A stretch of 64,000 nt of DNA, taken from Turneriella sp. (GTDB lineage: Bacteria; Spirochaetota; Leptospiria; Turneriellales; Turneriellaceae). The stretch lies in NCBI GenBank assembly GCA_019186965.1, contig JABARV010000015.1:147424-211423 (forward strand), read 5' to 3'. The translations under genes and the position numbers were made by a program. The notes below the pieces were generated by a model. It was not told the DNA's origin and did no database searches. It saw nothing but the letters and a program-made list of their open reading frames with translations. This document shows positions 18,277 to 27,096 of the stretch, in pieces. The stretch's first letter is position 1; each line of letters opens with the position of its first letter.

Positions 18277-19398
18277 ATGAAAAAGAAAAACATGTTAGTG
18301 CTCACCGTAGGATTTCTTCTTGTCCCGAATATGGTTGTTGTAGGGGCGATTTCTGAAACAGAAATCCAAAAGTTAGTAGATGCCTGTCCCGAGCCACTTG
18401 CAGATAGCTACGCGAAGGCATTGCCTCGGTTTAGTAAAATTTTGCCCGAAAAAAAAGCAGATCCAGTAAAAACAATGGAGGCCGTTTTGCCTCGCGCTTG
18501 CTACCTCGAACTACACGAATGGCAATTGCAAACCGCGTTGCAATTAGGGCACTATGGGCTTAACCAAGGGCTTTCTCCGGCGACAATTTCTGATTTAACC
18601 GAAATTTTAAGTTGGAACACCGTCGGAAAAGATGTTTATGTTCGGTTAGGGCGTATTTACGAAAAAATGCAACACGCGGGAGCTTTATCGGAAGAAATCG
18701 CTCAAGTTTTTTTTGACGCGCAAGAAAAAAGATTAACCCCAGACCAAACTGAGGCGATGGCTCTTTTGTATTCTGAATACCGCGCAACGGGAAAATCGCA
18801 CGACGATGCGTACAAAATGGCTCAGGATGAAATTCCTGAGATTAAAAAACTACGTGGAAAAAATGTACTCGCATATATTACGCAAAAGTCAACGATGCCT
18901 ATTTTAAATTCCTCGAGCGAAACTTCTCCTTCGCAAAATTCAATTTGGACGCTTTTGGAAAATAAAATTCCAGAAGAAAAAGGGTTTGGGTTAGTTATTC
19001 CCAAAAACACCCAAAATAGTTGGAATTTAAGTAGGCTGGAGGCGTTTTTTCAATCGTGGAAAGGTACTCCCTATAAATGGGGCGGTGTTACAAAAAAAGG
19101 AATTGATTGCTCGGGGTTTGTAATAAAGGCCATTGAGTCGCAATTTCCGCAAAGTAAAATGCCGCGTAGCGCCAGCCAATTAGCGAAATTTGGTAGCGAT
19201 GTCGCGAGAAATTCTTTAACGACGGGAGATTTGGTGTTTTTTGCGGCATCGAACGTTCCGGGTAAGATTACACACGTTGGAATTTATGTTGCCGATGGAA
19301 AATTTGCCCATGCGTCTTCAAAGCATGGCGTAACGCTAGCGAATATTGGAGATAAATACTACGTAGAGCGGTTTGTTTCTGCAAAACGGCTTTTTTAG
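18277..19398 (+). CDS. NlpC/P60 family cell-wall hydrolase
   Basis: 373 residues with a signal peptide and a strong AGGAGAAG ribosome site. The first ~240 residues form a helical region of unknown role; the C-terminal NlpC/P60 domain has the Cys-His-His set: C278 in GIDCSGFV, H333 in ITHVGIYV and H345 in FAHASS. The fold cleaves D-gamma-Glu to diamino-acid bonds in peptidoglycan stem peptides. It is preceded by the orphan HATPase gene at 9 nt. Confidence 0.93.
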   Translation: MKKKNMLVLTVGFLLVPNMVVVGAISETEIQKLVDACPEPLADSYAKALPRFSKILPEKKADPVKTMEAVLPRACYLELHEWQLQTALQLGHYGLNQGLSPATISDLTEILSWNTVGKDVYVRLGRIYEKMQHAGALSEEIAQVFFDAQEKRLTPDQTEAMALLYSEYRATGKSHDDAYKMAQDEIPEIKKLRGKNVLAYITQKSTMPILNSSSETSPSQNSIWTLLENKIPEEKGFGLVIPKNTQNSWNLSRLEAFFQSWKGTPYKWGGVTKKGIDCSGFVIKAIESQFPQSKMPRSASQLAKFGSDVARNSLTTGDLVFFAASNVPGKITHVGIYVADGKFAHASSKHGVTLANIGDKYYVERFVSAKRLF

Positions 19399-19426
19399 TT
19401 ATTCTCAAGAATGCCGCTAAAGAAAG

Positions 19427-20065
19427 ATGGAAATCCTTGGAAGGCATCTTACTTTACCGCACAATTTTCTTTTTTTGCATAGATTGCCAGCGCGTTTTGA
19501 AGTTATCGTGGTAGGCCGTGGAGCAACGTTTGCTAACGGTACCGCATTTGAACTTGAAATACTCGGCCAGCGCCTCGTCTTGCGTTCAAAAATTGAATTG
19601 AAACTGGGGGCACGATACGAACTAGAGAAAGTAGATTCACTTAATTTTCGCATTCTTACAGAAAAAACAGACGAGAAAAATACTTTACGAGAAAGCGACG
19701 AAAGTTTACCGCAAGCAAGAAAAGAAAATGAACAATTGGTATCTTTAGACTATTTCCAAAATTTTCCAGAGGCTACAATTTTTGACCTTTTTGCGCTTAA
19801 AATTTTAGAAGAGAGTGCGCAAAAAATTAAAGAACAGGGCTCTAAATTTTTGTTTGAATTTACGGATAAAATAGGGATGAAGGGAATTTTTGTCCCTTTA
19901 GGAACAGGAGAGTATTCGCTTTTTATCACTGGAAAATTTGGCAATACTCAAATAGCCAAAGAGCTTGTGGAATTACTTTTCCCCCTGCGTATTCGAAAAG
20001 TCCAAATTGTGAGTACACAGGTATTTGAACAAATTGCTTCTGGCGCAGTAAATATATCGATTTAA
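19427..20065 (+). CDS. Protein of unknown function
   Basis: 212 residues, no signal peptide. Residues ~20-75 form a beta-rich segment (FEVIVVGRGATFANGTAFEL, then LRSKIELKLGARYELEK) that faintly recalls the N-terminal region of FliK-like proteins; the remainder is mixed helix/strand with an acidic linker (TEKTDEKNTLRESDESL). This resemblance is a weak inference. It follows the NlpC/P60 gene by 28 nt and ends 9 nt before the convergent thiolase-like gene. Confidence 0.68.
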   Translation: MEILGRHLTLPHNFLFLHRLPARFEVIVVGRGATFANGTAFELEILGQRLVLRSKIELKLGARYELEKVDSLNFRILTEKTDEKNTLRESDESLPQARKENEQLVSLDYFQNFPEATIFDLFALKILEESAQKIKEQGSKFLFEFTDKIGMKGIFVPLGTGEYSLFITGKFGNTQIAKELVELLFPLRIRKVQIVSTQVFEQIASGAVNISI

Positions 20066-20074
20066 GCACGCCGT

Positions 20075-21592
20075 TTACCAAATAATTTGGGCAAGTGGAG
20101 TATTTTTAGAAAAAGAAATTCTAACGCGTGTTATGTCGTGCTTTAGCTCTTCCGTATTTAAAAAAGGTTGCAAGTTTTTGTCTACAACCCGCGCCAAAAA
20201 GAGTTCTCCTTTGTCGTCGCGAAACGCCCCAAGAAGAAATGGTGCTTCGCTTCCAGGATTAAAGCGTACGAGGGTTCTTGCGTAAACAGTTGCCTCGTGC
20301 CCTTCGGATAGATGGAAGTCTTTTTTTAAAGTTTTATGCAATGGCGCAAGCACAGTATTGTTACTGGGAAAAACCTCTCGTGAAAGGATTGCAACGGCGT
20401 TAACAGTGTCGACTCCCCCGTTACCGCCAAAGAGAAAATTTCTTGCAGAAGGGTGTTGCTTCATGTGAGAAAAAATATCAAGAAGACCTGTTGCAGCCGA
20501 GAGCGAAATAGCGGCTTGGTTATTTAGGATTCCGCCTTGTTCATTTACAAAAATTTTTTTATTATCTATTTGGATATATCCCTTTGCTAAAGTCTTTGCC
20601 GCAAAAGAGGCGGAAGTTCCGAAGTAATCAGATACTTGTTTAACGAGCATAAGGGTGAAGCAGTCGTACACCCATGCATAATCAATATCTTTAGGTTTTA
20701 AAAGCCCGCGTTCAAATGCACGCAAAGATGCCTTTTTTGCCGGAGAAGTAAAATCGTCACGTTGCGTTAAGTATTTATCTCTTAAACTTGTGCCGACAGA
20801 ATGTATGTATAAGGAATTTTTCTCTGTTGAAAAATTAAGCGTAGATTCTATTTTTTTTAAATAATTTTCGTTGGCGACAAAAAACGCTATTGCGTGGTCT
20901 GTCGCGACAGCAATCATCGCGGTTGCGTAAGGGTATGCCAAATATTTTTGCAGCTCACCTACTTTAATTGGCTTTTGGTAAGTGGCGGCGCGTGGATTAT
21001 TTATCGCACAAGAACGGTAAAACTGCGTAATATCTTCTATATCATTAATAGATATTTCCTCTTCGTACATTAGCCTATCGGCAAGGAGCGCATAGAGTGA
21101 AATTAAATTTGCTTCGGTGTGTAGCTCTTTTTGTGGATCGAGCAATGTATTTGAAACTTCGCGGTAATATTTAATTCCAGGGTCTCCGCCTCGCGGAATT
21201 TCAGAACCTGCTAAAAGTATAAGCCGTTCTTCGTGTGCACAAATTCGGCGTGCATGCTCAAGCGCAAAAGGGATACTTGCGCCGCCCAAATCAACTGTGT
21301 GCAAATCAATATCGACAAGCCCCAAAATAGACGCATGCTTCGCAGGAGACATTGTGTGGTGCGCCTCGTAAATAGAAGCGCCAAAGCTTAGCAAATCAGT
21401 TATAAAAGGGCGAAGTTTGTCAAAAGACAAACCGAGTGTTGCACTAGATCTATCGACAGCAATTTTTAAATAGTATGCCAACTTTTCTTCAAGAGAAAGT
21501 CTTTTATACGATTTTCCTTCTGTAAAAAGTAAAGTCTCGACGTCTTTTTGTATTGCGTCTGCGGGGGCAAATACCTTTGCGTTAGAATCCAC
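20075..21592 (-). CDS. Thiolase-like protein (TLP1-like), probably without thiolase activity
   Basis: 505 residues. The first ~410 resemble the SCP-x/SCP2 thiolase fold (IDLHTVDLGGASIPFALEHA, WVYDCFTLMLVKQVSDYFG, LFGGNGGVDTVNAVAIL, quoted in pieces). The nucleophilic Cys expected in the first segment is replaced within DLGGAS, and the usual HDCF motif reads YDCF. The last ~85 residues look like the additional C-terminal domain of thiolase-like protein type 1. Such proteins bind acyl-CoA-like ligands but are not proven thiolases. GTG start 2 nt after the pcnB stop, so the two are cotranscribed. Confidence 0.8.
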   Translation of the reverse strand: MDSNAKVFAPADAIQKDVETLLFTEGKSYKRLSLEEKLAYYLKIAVDRSSATLGLSFDKLRPFITDLLSFGASIYEAHHTMSPAKHASILGLVDIDLHTVDLGGASIPFALEHARRICAHEERLILLAGSEIPRGGDPGIKYYREVSNTLLDPQKELHTEANLISLYALLADRLMYEEEISINDIEDITQFYRSCAINNPRAATYQKPIKVGELQKYLAYPYATAMIAVATDHAIAFFVANENYLKKIESTLNFSTEKNSLYIHSVGTSLRDKYLTQRDDFTSPAKKASLRAFERGLLKPKDIDYAWVYDCFTLMLVKQVSDYFGTSASFAAKTLAKGYIQIDNKKIFVNEQGGILNNQAAISLSAATGLLDIFSHMKQHPSARNFLFGGNGGVDTVNAVAILSREVFPSNNTVLAPLHKTLKKDFHLSEGHEATVYARTLVRFNPGSEAPFLLGAFRDDKGELFLARVVDKNLQPFLNTEELKHDITRVRISFSKNTPLAQIIW

Positions 21593-21594
21593 TA

Positions 21595-23124
21595 TTATGG
21601 ATTATCGAGAGAGTCCGACCTTGGCGCATCTGTTTTTTCTTTTTTAGGAAACGCTTCTTTTCCGTGACCACGCCTGCGCCCACCTTTTCTACCTCGACGG
21701 TTGTAATTATCTTTACGAGGGTTCTTCGTGGAATTTACATTCGGGTTTCTATTGTTTGTGTTAGGTTCGCTATTTGCGTATGCATATTCTTTGTCGTCAA
21801 CATTAGATCTTTGTACAGAACTTTTACGGATAGTTTCTGGTAAGTGGTGTCGAAGCCCAATTTCCCAAAATAACGCTTTTTGTAGAGCACTTTCATCTTC
21901 GCTTGCACGGGCTAAAATTTTATAGACGGTAAAAGATTCTGGAAAAATTTTTCTTTGCTGGAATTCTTTTACCCAGCCTTTTCTATCGCTAACGTCTCGG
22001 CGGAAAAGGTTTTGTGTTGAAAAAATTTGTAGAAGCGTGTCATATTCACGGCGCGTAAGTTGGATGTCTTTTTGGATGTCGGCTAAAGGTTCGCGAATTT
22101 TTCGCTCCAATTGTTTTTCGTGATCGCGACGGTTTTCTGCAATGGTTTTTGCAAGCACCCCTGCGGCGAGAAGCGCGTAGTAAACGTTTAAATTTACCTC
22201 TTCGTGTTCTTGTATCATGCGATCGGCAATAGTAAGCCTTTTACCGAGTCCAGTTAAAAGAAACGCTTCGTCGCTAAGCGATGTTTCTAAGTTTTCGCCT
22301 TTCTTGATTGAAGGCATAAGCGTGTCCATAAGGCCAGAGTTGTTAAGCGAAGCAAAAATTATTGCAGCCTTTCCGCTACGAAAAATTTTATTATACTCTT
22401 CGTGCAAACGGGCAGTAGAGGCTCTTTTTAAAAGCGCTTTGTGCTTTTGTATCGATTTATACGTTGTTGCGTCAAGCCCCAACCCTAAAAGCGCTGCAAA
22501 CTTTACCGCACGGTACATCCTCACAGGGTCCTCGGGAAAAGAAATGTCTGGATTTCCAATGACGCGCACAATGCGATTTTGGATGTCTTCAAAGCCTCCC
22601 GTGTAGTCTACGATTGTTTCTGTTTTGATGTCAAAAATGAGCGCGTTGATGGTGAAGTCGCGGCGTGCGGCGTCTTCTTTGAACGTACCAAATTGGTTGT
22701 CGCGTTTTAAATAGAGGTCGTCGGAATTTTTAGCGACGTTCCTGTTCGTGGGTAAAGAACGCGCAGTTGAAACCTCGATAACCTTGTGGCCTTTGAAAAT
22801 AATATGTACCAAGCGGAAGCGGCGTCCAACGATGCGGCTATTGGCAAACATGCGCCGAAGTTCTTGCGGATGCGCATCGGTAACGACGTCGTAATCTTTG
22901 GGTTTTCGCCCCAAAAGTAAATCGCGTACGGAGCCGCCGACAATATATGCGCGGCAGCCCATTTGTTGTATTCGCTGTACTGTTTTTACTGCATCTGGAT
23001 CGATATCTACAATACGTATATTGTGTTGTTCGCGGGTATATTGTCTGGGTTTTGGGTAGCGCAGAATTTCATCGGCTGTAAGCGTTTTTTTAAAGCGAAA
23101 AAAATTAAAAATTTTCTGAAACAT
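21595..23124 (-). CDS. pcnB: Poly(A) polymerase I
   Basis: 509 residues. Nucleotidyltransferase head with GGSVRDLLLGRKPKDYD (catalytic D77 and D79), and the segment RRMFANSRIVGRRFRLVHI, which marks PcnB rather than CCA-adding enzyme. ARRDFTINALIFD follows. The C-terminal ~70 residues are very basic and low-complexity (GRKGGRRRGHGKE), as in other PcnB proteins. It adds 3' poly(A) tails that promote RNA decay. Confidence 0.93.
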   Translation of the reverse strand: MFQKIFNFFRFKKTLTADEILRYPKPRQYTREQHNIRIVDIDPDAVKTVQRIQQMGCRAYIVGGSVRDLLLGRKPKDYDVVTDAHPQELRRMFANSRIVGRRFRLVHIIFKGHKVIEVSTARSLPTNRNVAKNSDDLYLKRDNQFGTFKEDAARRDFTINALIFDIKTETIVDYTGGFEDIQNRIVRVIGNPDISFPEDPVRMYRAVKFAALLGLGLDATTYKSIQKHKALLKRASTARLHEEYNKIFRSGKAAIIFASLNNSGLMDTLMPSIKKGENLETSLSDEAFLLTGLGKRLTIADRMIQEHEEVNLNVYYALLAAGVLAKTIAENRRDHEKQLERKIREPLADIQKDIQLTRREYDTLLQIFSTQNLFRRDVSDRKGWVKEFQQRKIFPESFTVYKILARASEDESALQKALFWEIGLRHHLPETIRKSSVQRSNVDDKEYAYANSEPNTNNRNPNVNSTKNPRKDNYNRRGRKGGRRRGHGKEAFPKKEKTDAPRSDSLDNP

Positions 23125-23228
23125 ATAGTGAGATTAATCCTAATAATCGTGCTTATGAGTGTAATAGTCAATCTTTTTTTGTGTGATACGTGCTCAAGAT
23201 AAATGCGGATGTTTAAGAGCCTGCCCAC

Positions 23229-23248
23229 CGAGTTGGCGCATGAGGCTC
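23229..23248 (+). repeat. Solo copy of the palindrome terminal motif
   Basis: CGAGTTGGCGCATGAGGCTC, identical to the terminal arm of the palindromic element at 35.2-35.4 kb. It lies in the 208-bp gap between pcnB (leftward) and the sanA-like gene (rightward). The flanks do not match the element, apart from a short GAGCCT at 23211-23216 that could pair with the AGGCTC end of the motif. Confidence 0.75.
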
Positions 23249-23332
23249 CATGCCGCTAAAACCTGTGGTATAAGAATCATGCTATCCACCGCCACGCTTT
23301 TCTAAATATTAACCCACTTTGTATGGAGATAG

Positions 23333-24016
23333 ATGCGTAGACTTTTTAAATATGTTTTTATTGTTGGCGTTTTAGCCGCGTTTGCCTCCACAGTGGGTCT
23401 CTATTGGCTGGGGCGACAAAATAAGGAAAAAATATTCCGTTCGTTAGTTAATCCGCCTTTACCGCACCCCGCTCAAGTTGCACTTATCCCGGGTGCAAGC
23501 GTGCTGCCCAACAAAATGCCATCAAATACTTTACTCAACCGGCTTCGTGCGGGAATTGAGCTTTATAATAAATCAATTGTGCCCAAATTGCTTCTTTCGG
23601 GGGACAATACGCAAAAATTTTACGACGAAGTACACGTAATGCGTGATTATTGCCTGCGGCACGGCGTAAAGCCAGAGGATATTTTTTTAGACCATGCCGG
23701 AGTGCGTACGTACGACACGATGGCACGTGCACGCTCTATTTTTCACGTAAAGACTGCCGTTGTCGTAAGCCAAGAAATATACCTTCCCCGTGCGCTTTTT
23801 TTGGCGCATGTACATGGAATCAAAGCAGAAGGTTTTGCCGCCGAAGCATCGTCTTTTGATAACACTTGGCAGGCAATTCTACGAGAGTATTCGGCACGCC
23901 TAAAATCCCTTTGGGATGTTTACATCATTCGGCCTTCTTTGCCCATCGAGGGGGAGTTTCCAATTACGGGCGATGGGCGTACAACGTGGAGAAAGGCGAG
24001 TCCGCTCGTAGAGTGA
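23333..24016 (+). CDS. SanA/YdcF-like DUF218 membrane protein
   Basis: 227 residues with one N-terminal membrane segment. The DUF218 domain shows the SanA pattern: ALIPGASV, NRLRAGIELYNKSIVPKLLL SGDN (quoted in two parts), YDEVHVMRDYCLRHGV, LDHAGVRTYDTMARARSIF and VVVSQEIYLPRALFLA. SanA is linked to envelope barrier function at high temperature and to vancomycin tolerance in enteric bacteria; its reaction is not established. A GGAG ribosome site precedes the ATG. Copies of the 20-nt repeat bracket the gene on both sides. Confidence 0.88.
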   Translation: MRRLFKYVFIVGVLAAFASTVGLYWLGRQNKEKIFRSLVNPPLPHPAQVALIPGASVLPNKMPSNTLLNRLRAGIELYNKSIVPKLLLSGDNTQKFYDEVHVMRDYCLRHGVKPEDIFLDHAGVRTYDTMARARSIFHVKTAVVVSQEIYLPRALFLAHVHGIKAEGFAAEASSFDNTWQAILREYSARLKSLWDVYIIRPSLPIEGEFPITGDGRTTWRKASPLVE

Positions 24017-24040
24017 CGGGGTGTGTTTGGGTGTTATTGT

Positions 24041-24074
24041 AAAATTGCTCCAGCGAGTTAGCGCATGAGGCTCT
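24041..24074 (+). repeat. Solo copy of the palindrome terminal motif with inner flank
   Basis: 34 nt matching the reverse complement of 35171-35204 with one mismatch (A instead of G at 24060). It includes the 20-nt terminal motif (24054-24073) plus the inner flank TTGCTCCAG. It sits 24 nt after the sanA-like stop and upstream of the HDOD gene, in the same orientation as the copy at 23.2 kb. Confidence 0.8.
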
Positions 24075-24149
24075 CTTTCCTTTTTCTTGTAACTTCCCCG
24101 CGTAAATATTTGACAAGCTACGATTAAATCCATGGACGGAGAAAGGCCG

Positions 24150-25034
24150 ATGGAACAATTACGAAATTTAGAGCTTCCGCCTATGCCGCAAGTTGCGGCG
24201 CGAGTAATGCAAATCGACGAAAGTCAGGTGAGCGTTTCGGCGGAACAAATAAAAAACATTATCCAATCGGATATGGCGCTTTCAACAAAGCTTTTGAAGC
24301 TCGCTAATTCTGCATTTTACGGGCGTGGCCACCGCATCCAAAATTTATCGCAAGCGATTGCACTTTTAGGCTTTAAGACTGTAAAAGGGTTATCGCTTTT
24401 GGTGTCTGCAGCATCGATTATGCCCAAAAAAGGAAATTTTAAAATCATGAAAGAGCTTTGGATGCGGGCGGTTTTAACCGCTCTCGTTGCAAAGGTTATT
24501 GCCGAGAAAGTGGGTAAAGAGAAACTCAAAGATGAAATTTTCATGGTTGGGCTTTTACGGCAAATAGGTAAATCAATTATGGCGAACCAGTTTCCAGAAG
24601 AATACGCAATTTGTTACGCCATGTCATCAGACGCGATTGATGAAAAAAAGTTGCACGAGCTGGAAAAGCTTAAATGGCAAATGACTTCAATGGATGCTTC
24701 GCATTTTGTAATGCAATCATGGAATTTTCCCGACAGCCTTCTTGCAGCAAGCAAGGTTCTTAGGTATGCAATTGAAAACCCTACCGAAATCGAGAAAGAA
24801 CAGCCACATTTGCTTCCAGTAATTTTGGCGGAGTACCTTGTCCTTTTGGGAAATTACACAAATACAATAAAAATCGACGATAAACTAAAAAGCAAACTTG
24901 AAAGTGAAATTAACAAAATAGCTCCTGTCTACAATATCGACGAAGAGAAACAAAAATTTTATCTCGACGAATTGCGTCGGGAAATACGTGAAGATTCGTT
25001 TTATTCATTTTGCGGAGAACTTTTCACTAATTGA
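24150..25034 (+). CDS. HDOD domain signalling protein
   Basis: About 294 residues, almost entirely one HDOD domain: LPPMPQVAARVMQID, the SDMALSTKLLKLANSAFYG segment, and IQNLSQAIALLGFKTVKGL. HDOD domains are HD-fold relatives that lack the HD metal residues and act in stress or c-di-GMP-linked signalling. ATG at 24150 is preferred to the one at 24132 because GGAGAAAGG lies 3 nt before it. The 3' end overlaps the convergent TPR gene by 34 nt. An EAL protein is encoded 0.6 kb away. Confidence 0.9.
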   Translation: MEQLRNLELPPMPQVAARVMQIDESQVSVSAEQIKNIIQSDMALSTKLLKLANSAFYGRGHRIQNLSQAIALLGFKTVKGLSLLVSAASIMPKKGNFKIMKELWMRAVLTALVAKVIAEKVGKEKLKDEIFMVGLLRQIGKSIMANQFPEEYAICYAMSSDAIDEKKLHELEKLKWQMTSMDASHFVMQSWNFPDSLLAASKVLRYAIENPTEIEKEQPHLLPVILAEYLVLLGNYTNTIKIDDKLKSKLESEINKIAPVYNIDEEKQKFYLDELRREIREDSFYSFCGELFTN

Positions 25035-25585
25035 TCTGCCGCTAAATCGCTCGTTTTCTTCTGGTCTCCTACCTTTTGCATTAGGCTCAAATTTTCCATG
25101 CGCACGCGTGCTTTACGCGCAGCATCGGATCCAGAATCGATACGGTTGAGTTCTTTGTATATTGCAAGCGCTGTGTCGATATTGCCTTCAATTTCGTGTA
25201 ATCGTGCCGCTTCTAAATGGTAGAGTAAACCTAAAGGAGAGACGCTTAAAATACGGTAAAGCGTTTCGTATTCTCGAATTGCTAAATCGAACCGTTGCTC
25301 GCGTTCGTAAATACGCGCCATGTTTTCGTGCGCCTCGCGCACGCGGGGACTATGCGAAAATACGCGTACAAATTCGCGGTATTCTTGGAGCGCTGCACGA
25401 AACTTTTTTTCACGCGCTAAAGAATGCGCAAGGTTGATTGCTAAATCAGCCTGTTCTAATTCGAGTGGGGTAGGGGTATCTACCATAGCTACAGGCGAAC
25501 TATTTGTTTCAGGAAAATTTTGGGCGTAGATTTGTGGGATACAAAATAATGTTATGGAAAATATAAAAATAAAATAGTTCTTCAT
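25001..25585 (-). CDS. Exported TPR-repeat protein
   Basis: About 194 residues with a signal peptide (MKNYFIFIFSITLFCIPQIYAQ). At least three TPR-like helical pairs follow (FRAALQEYREFVRVFSHSP, FDLAIREYETLYRILSVSP, IDTALAIYKELNRIDSGSD), which suggests a periplasmic scaffold. ATG at 25585 gives the better signal peptide; an ATG at 25603 would add six residues. It overlaps the HDOD gene tail-to-tail. Confidence 0.85.
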   Translation of the reverse strand: MKNYFIFIFSITLFCIPQIYAQNFPETNSSPVAMVDTPTPLELEQADLAINLAHSLAREKKFRAALQEYREFVRVFSHSPRVREAHENMARIYEREQRFDLAIREYETLYRILSVSPLGLLYHLEAARLHEIEGNIDTALAIYKELNRIDSGSDAARKARVRMENLSLMQKVGDQKKTSDLAADQLVKSSPQNE

Positions 25586-25651
25586 ATTATGTCGCATCGG
25601 CATAAAAGCTGATTTACTAAAACTATTTATAAAACTTTATTTTTACAACAA

Positions 25652-27058
25652 ATGCCTTTACGCTTCGCTTCGCTCCAGCCGAACGGCCAAGTGGCATTCC
25701 GAGCGATTTTGCAAAAGACGGTAGAGAATTTTGGTTTTAGCGATGCGGAGAAAAACTTCCGTAATACTTTCATCGATAAGAATCGTGGTAAGCCGTTATT
25801 CTTGATGCTTGTCGAAAACTTGCGCGATGTACGTGTCGACGAATTTGTACGTAATATTCCAGACCAAATAAAACGGGTGAACGACGAAGAATTCCAGTCG
25901 GTACAGATGTATGTCCTTGGAGACGAAGCACGGTTTTATGTAGGGATTGTACCTTCGGACGATGCTCCTGGGTTTTTACCCAATATCGATGGCGCCATGG
26001 GAAAATTGCACGGCGAGGTTACTAAGGGGAAAAAGGGCGATTTCGACTTTGGTATTGGGCGCACCCAATGTAATTATATTTCCGATTCGCAAGAAATTTT
26101 TGAAGAGCTTGTACGCGCTGCCCACAAAAATTTGCAAGATAATTTGGTCAGGTGGAGTTGGACGTACCTCAACCGTGCAAATGATTATTTTGCGGATATA
26201 AACCCCAATGCAGTTGTCCAACCTATTATCTATTTCGATCCCAAAAAAGAAACCTATTCTGTAAAGGGTGGCGAAGTTTTTGTTGGCGGAGATTTATATT
26301 CAAGCTATGCAGAACTTATAGGCGATATCCCTAAAGACCAAGATATTAACCGAATAGAGTTACTTATTTTGGAGAAAATTATTACCTCATGCTACGATAT
26401 TCCAGGGCTTTTAAAATTTAATGTGTCGCCCCAAACGCTGATTGACACGTTCCCTTCTGCGGAAAAAGTGTTTCGGTTTAACGAATTGTTGCTCAAGCAA
26501 AAACTCAACCCGCATAATATACGTTTAGAACTTATCGAGCAGCCGTATGAAGAAACTGCAATAAAGCTTAAAGATGTATGCCGTTACTTTTTCCAATTTG
26601 GTATCACGTTCGCTGCCGACGATTTTGGCGTAAAGAGCCAGAGCCATCAGGTTATTTTAGATTTGGGCGAAATGATTAAAGAGTTTAAGCTCGACCCTAT
26701 TAGTTTTAAATTCAAACCCGAAGAAGACCAAACAAAGTTTTTAGATAATTTAGCTTTTATCGATTATTGTATACGCTTGGCTGATAACCGCGAAGCGATT
26801 ATTACCGCAGAGGCTGTCGATGATTACGACACAATGCGTTTTTTGATTGCACACCAAGTTTTTTATTTCCAAAGCCATATTTTTTGTAAAAAAATGTCGC
26901 TTGCATACTTTAAAGAAAACTTTTATAAAATGCAAAACCTACCAGAAAGCGCTGTACGTAAAATTCTTTCCGAAGACGATTTGATTTTGCGGCAAAAAGA
27001 GCAAGGAAACATCTTTGATCTTGCCCTTTCTTTGGGACTTATAAAGCCTTTGAAATAA
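25652..27058 (+). CDS. EAL domain protein (c-di-GMP phosphodiesterase or receptor)
   Basis: 468 residues. An N-terminal ~180-residue region of unknown fold is followed by an EAL domain (about 185-430): QPIIYFD, EVF at the EAL position (E208 kept), NVSPQTL (N257), LELIEQ (E296), ADDFG (D323/D324), K353 and AEAVD (E387). All metal and catalytic positions that can be aligned by eye are filled, but the signature EAL reads EVF and DDFG context is shortened, so activity is uncertain. No GGDEF domain and no membrane segment. Confidence 0.85.
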   Translation: MPLRFASLQPNGQVAFRAILQKTVENFGFSDAEKNFRNTFIDKNRGKPLFLMLVENLRDVRVDEFVRNIPDQIKRVNDEEFQSVQMYVLGDEARFYVGIVPSDDAPGFLPNIDGAMGKLHGEVTKGKKGDFDFGIGRTQCNYISDSQEIFEELVRAAHKNLQDNLVRWSWTYLNRANDYFADINPNAVVQPIIYFDPKKETYSVKGGEVFVGGDLYSSYAELIGDIPKDQDINRIELLILEKIITSCYDIPGLLKFNVSPQTLIDTFPSAEKVFRFNELLLKQKLNPHNIRLELIEQPYEETAIKLKDVCRYFFQFGITFAADDFGVKSQSHQVILDLGEMIKEFKLDPISFKFKPEEDQTKFLDNLAFIDYCIRLADNREAIITAEAVDDYDTMRFLIAHQVFYFQSHIFCKKMSLAYFKENFYKMQNLPESAVRKILSEDDLILRQKEQGNIFDLALSLGLIKPLK

Positions 27059-27096
27059 TTATGTGACGCCGTAAGTTTGTTGTATAGACAGGTAGC

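Noticed and set aside
24110..24115. TTGACA upstream of the HDOD gene
   Set aside because: A -10 at the proper distance would fall inside the start region of the gene, so a promoter here is unlikely.
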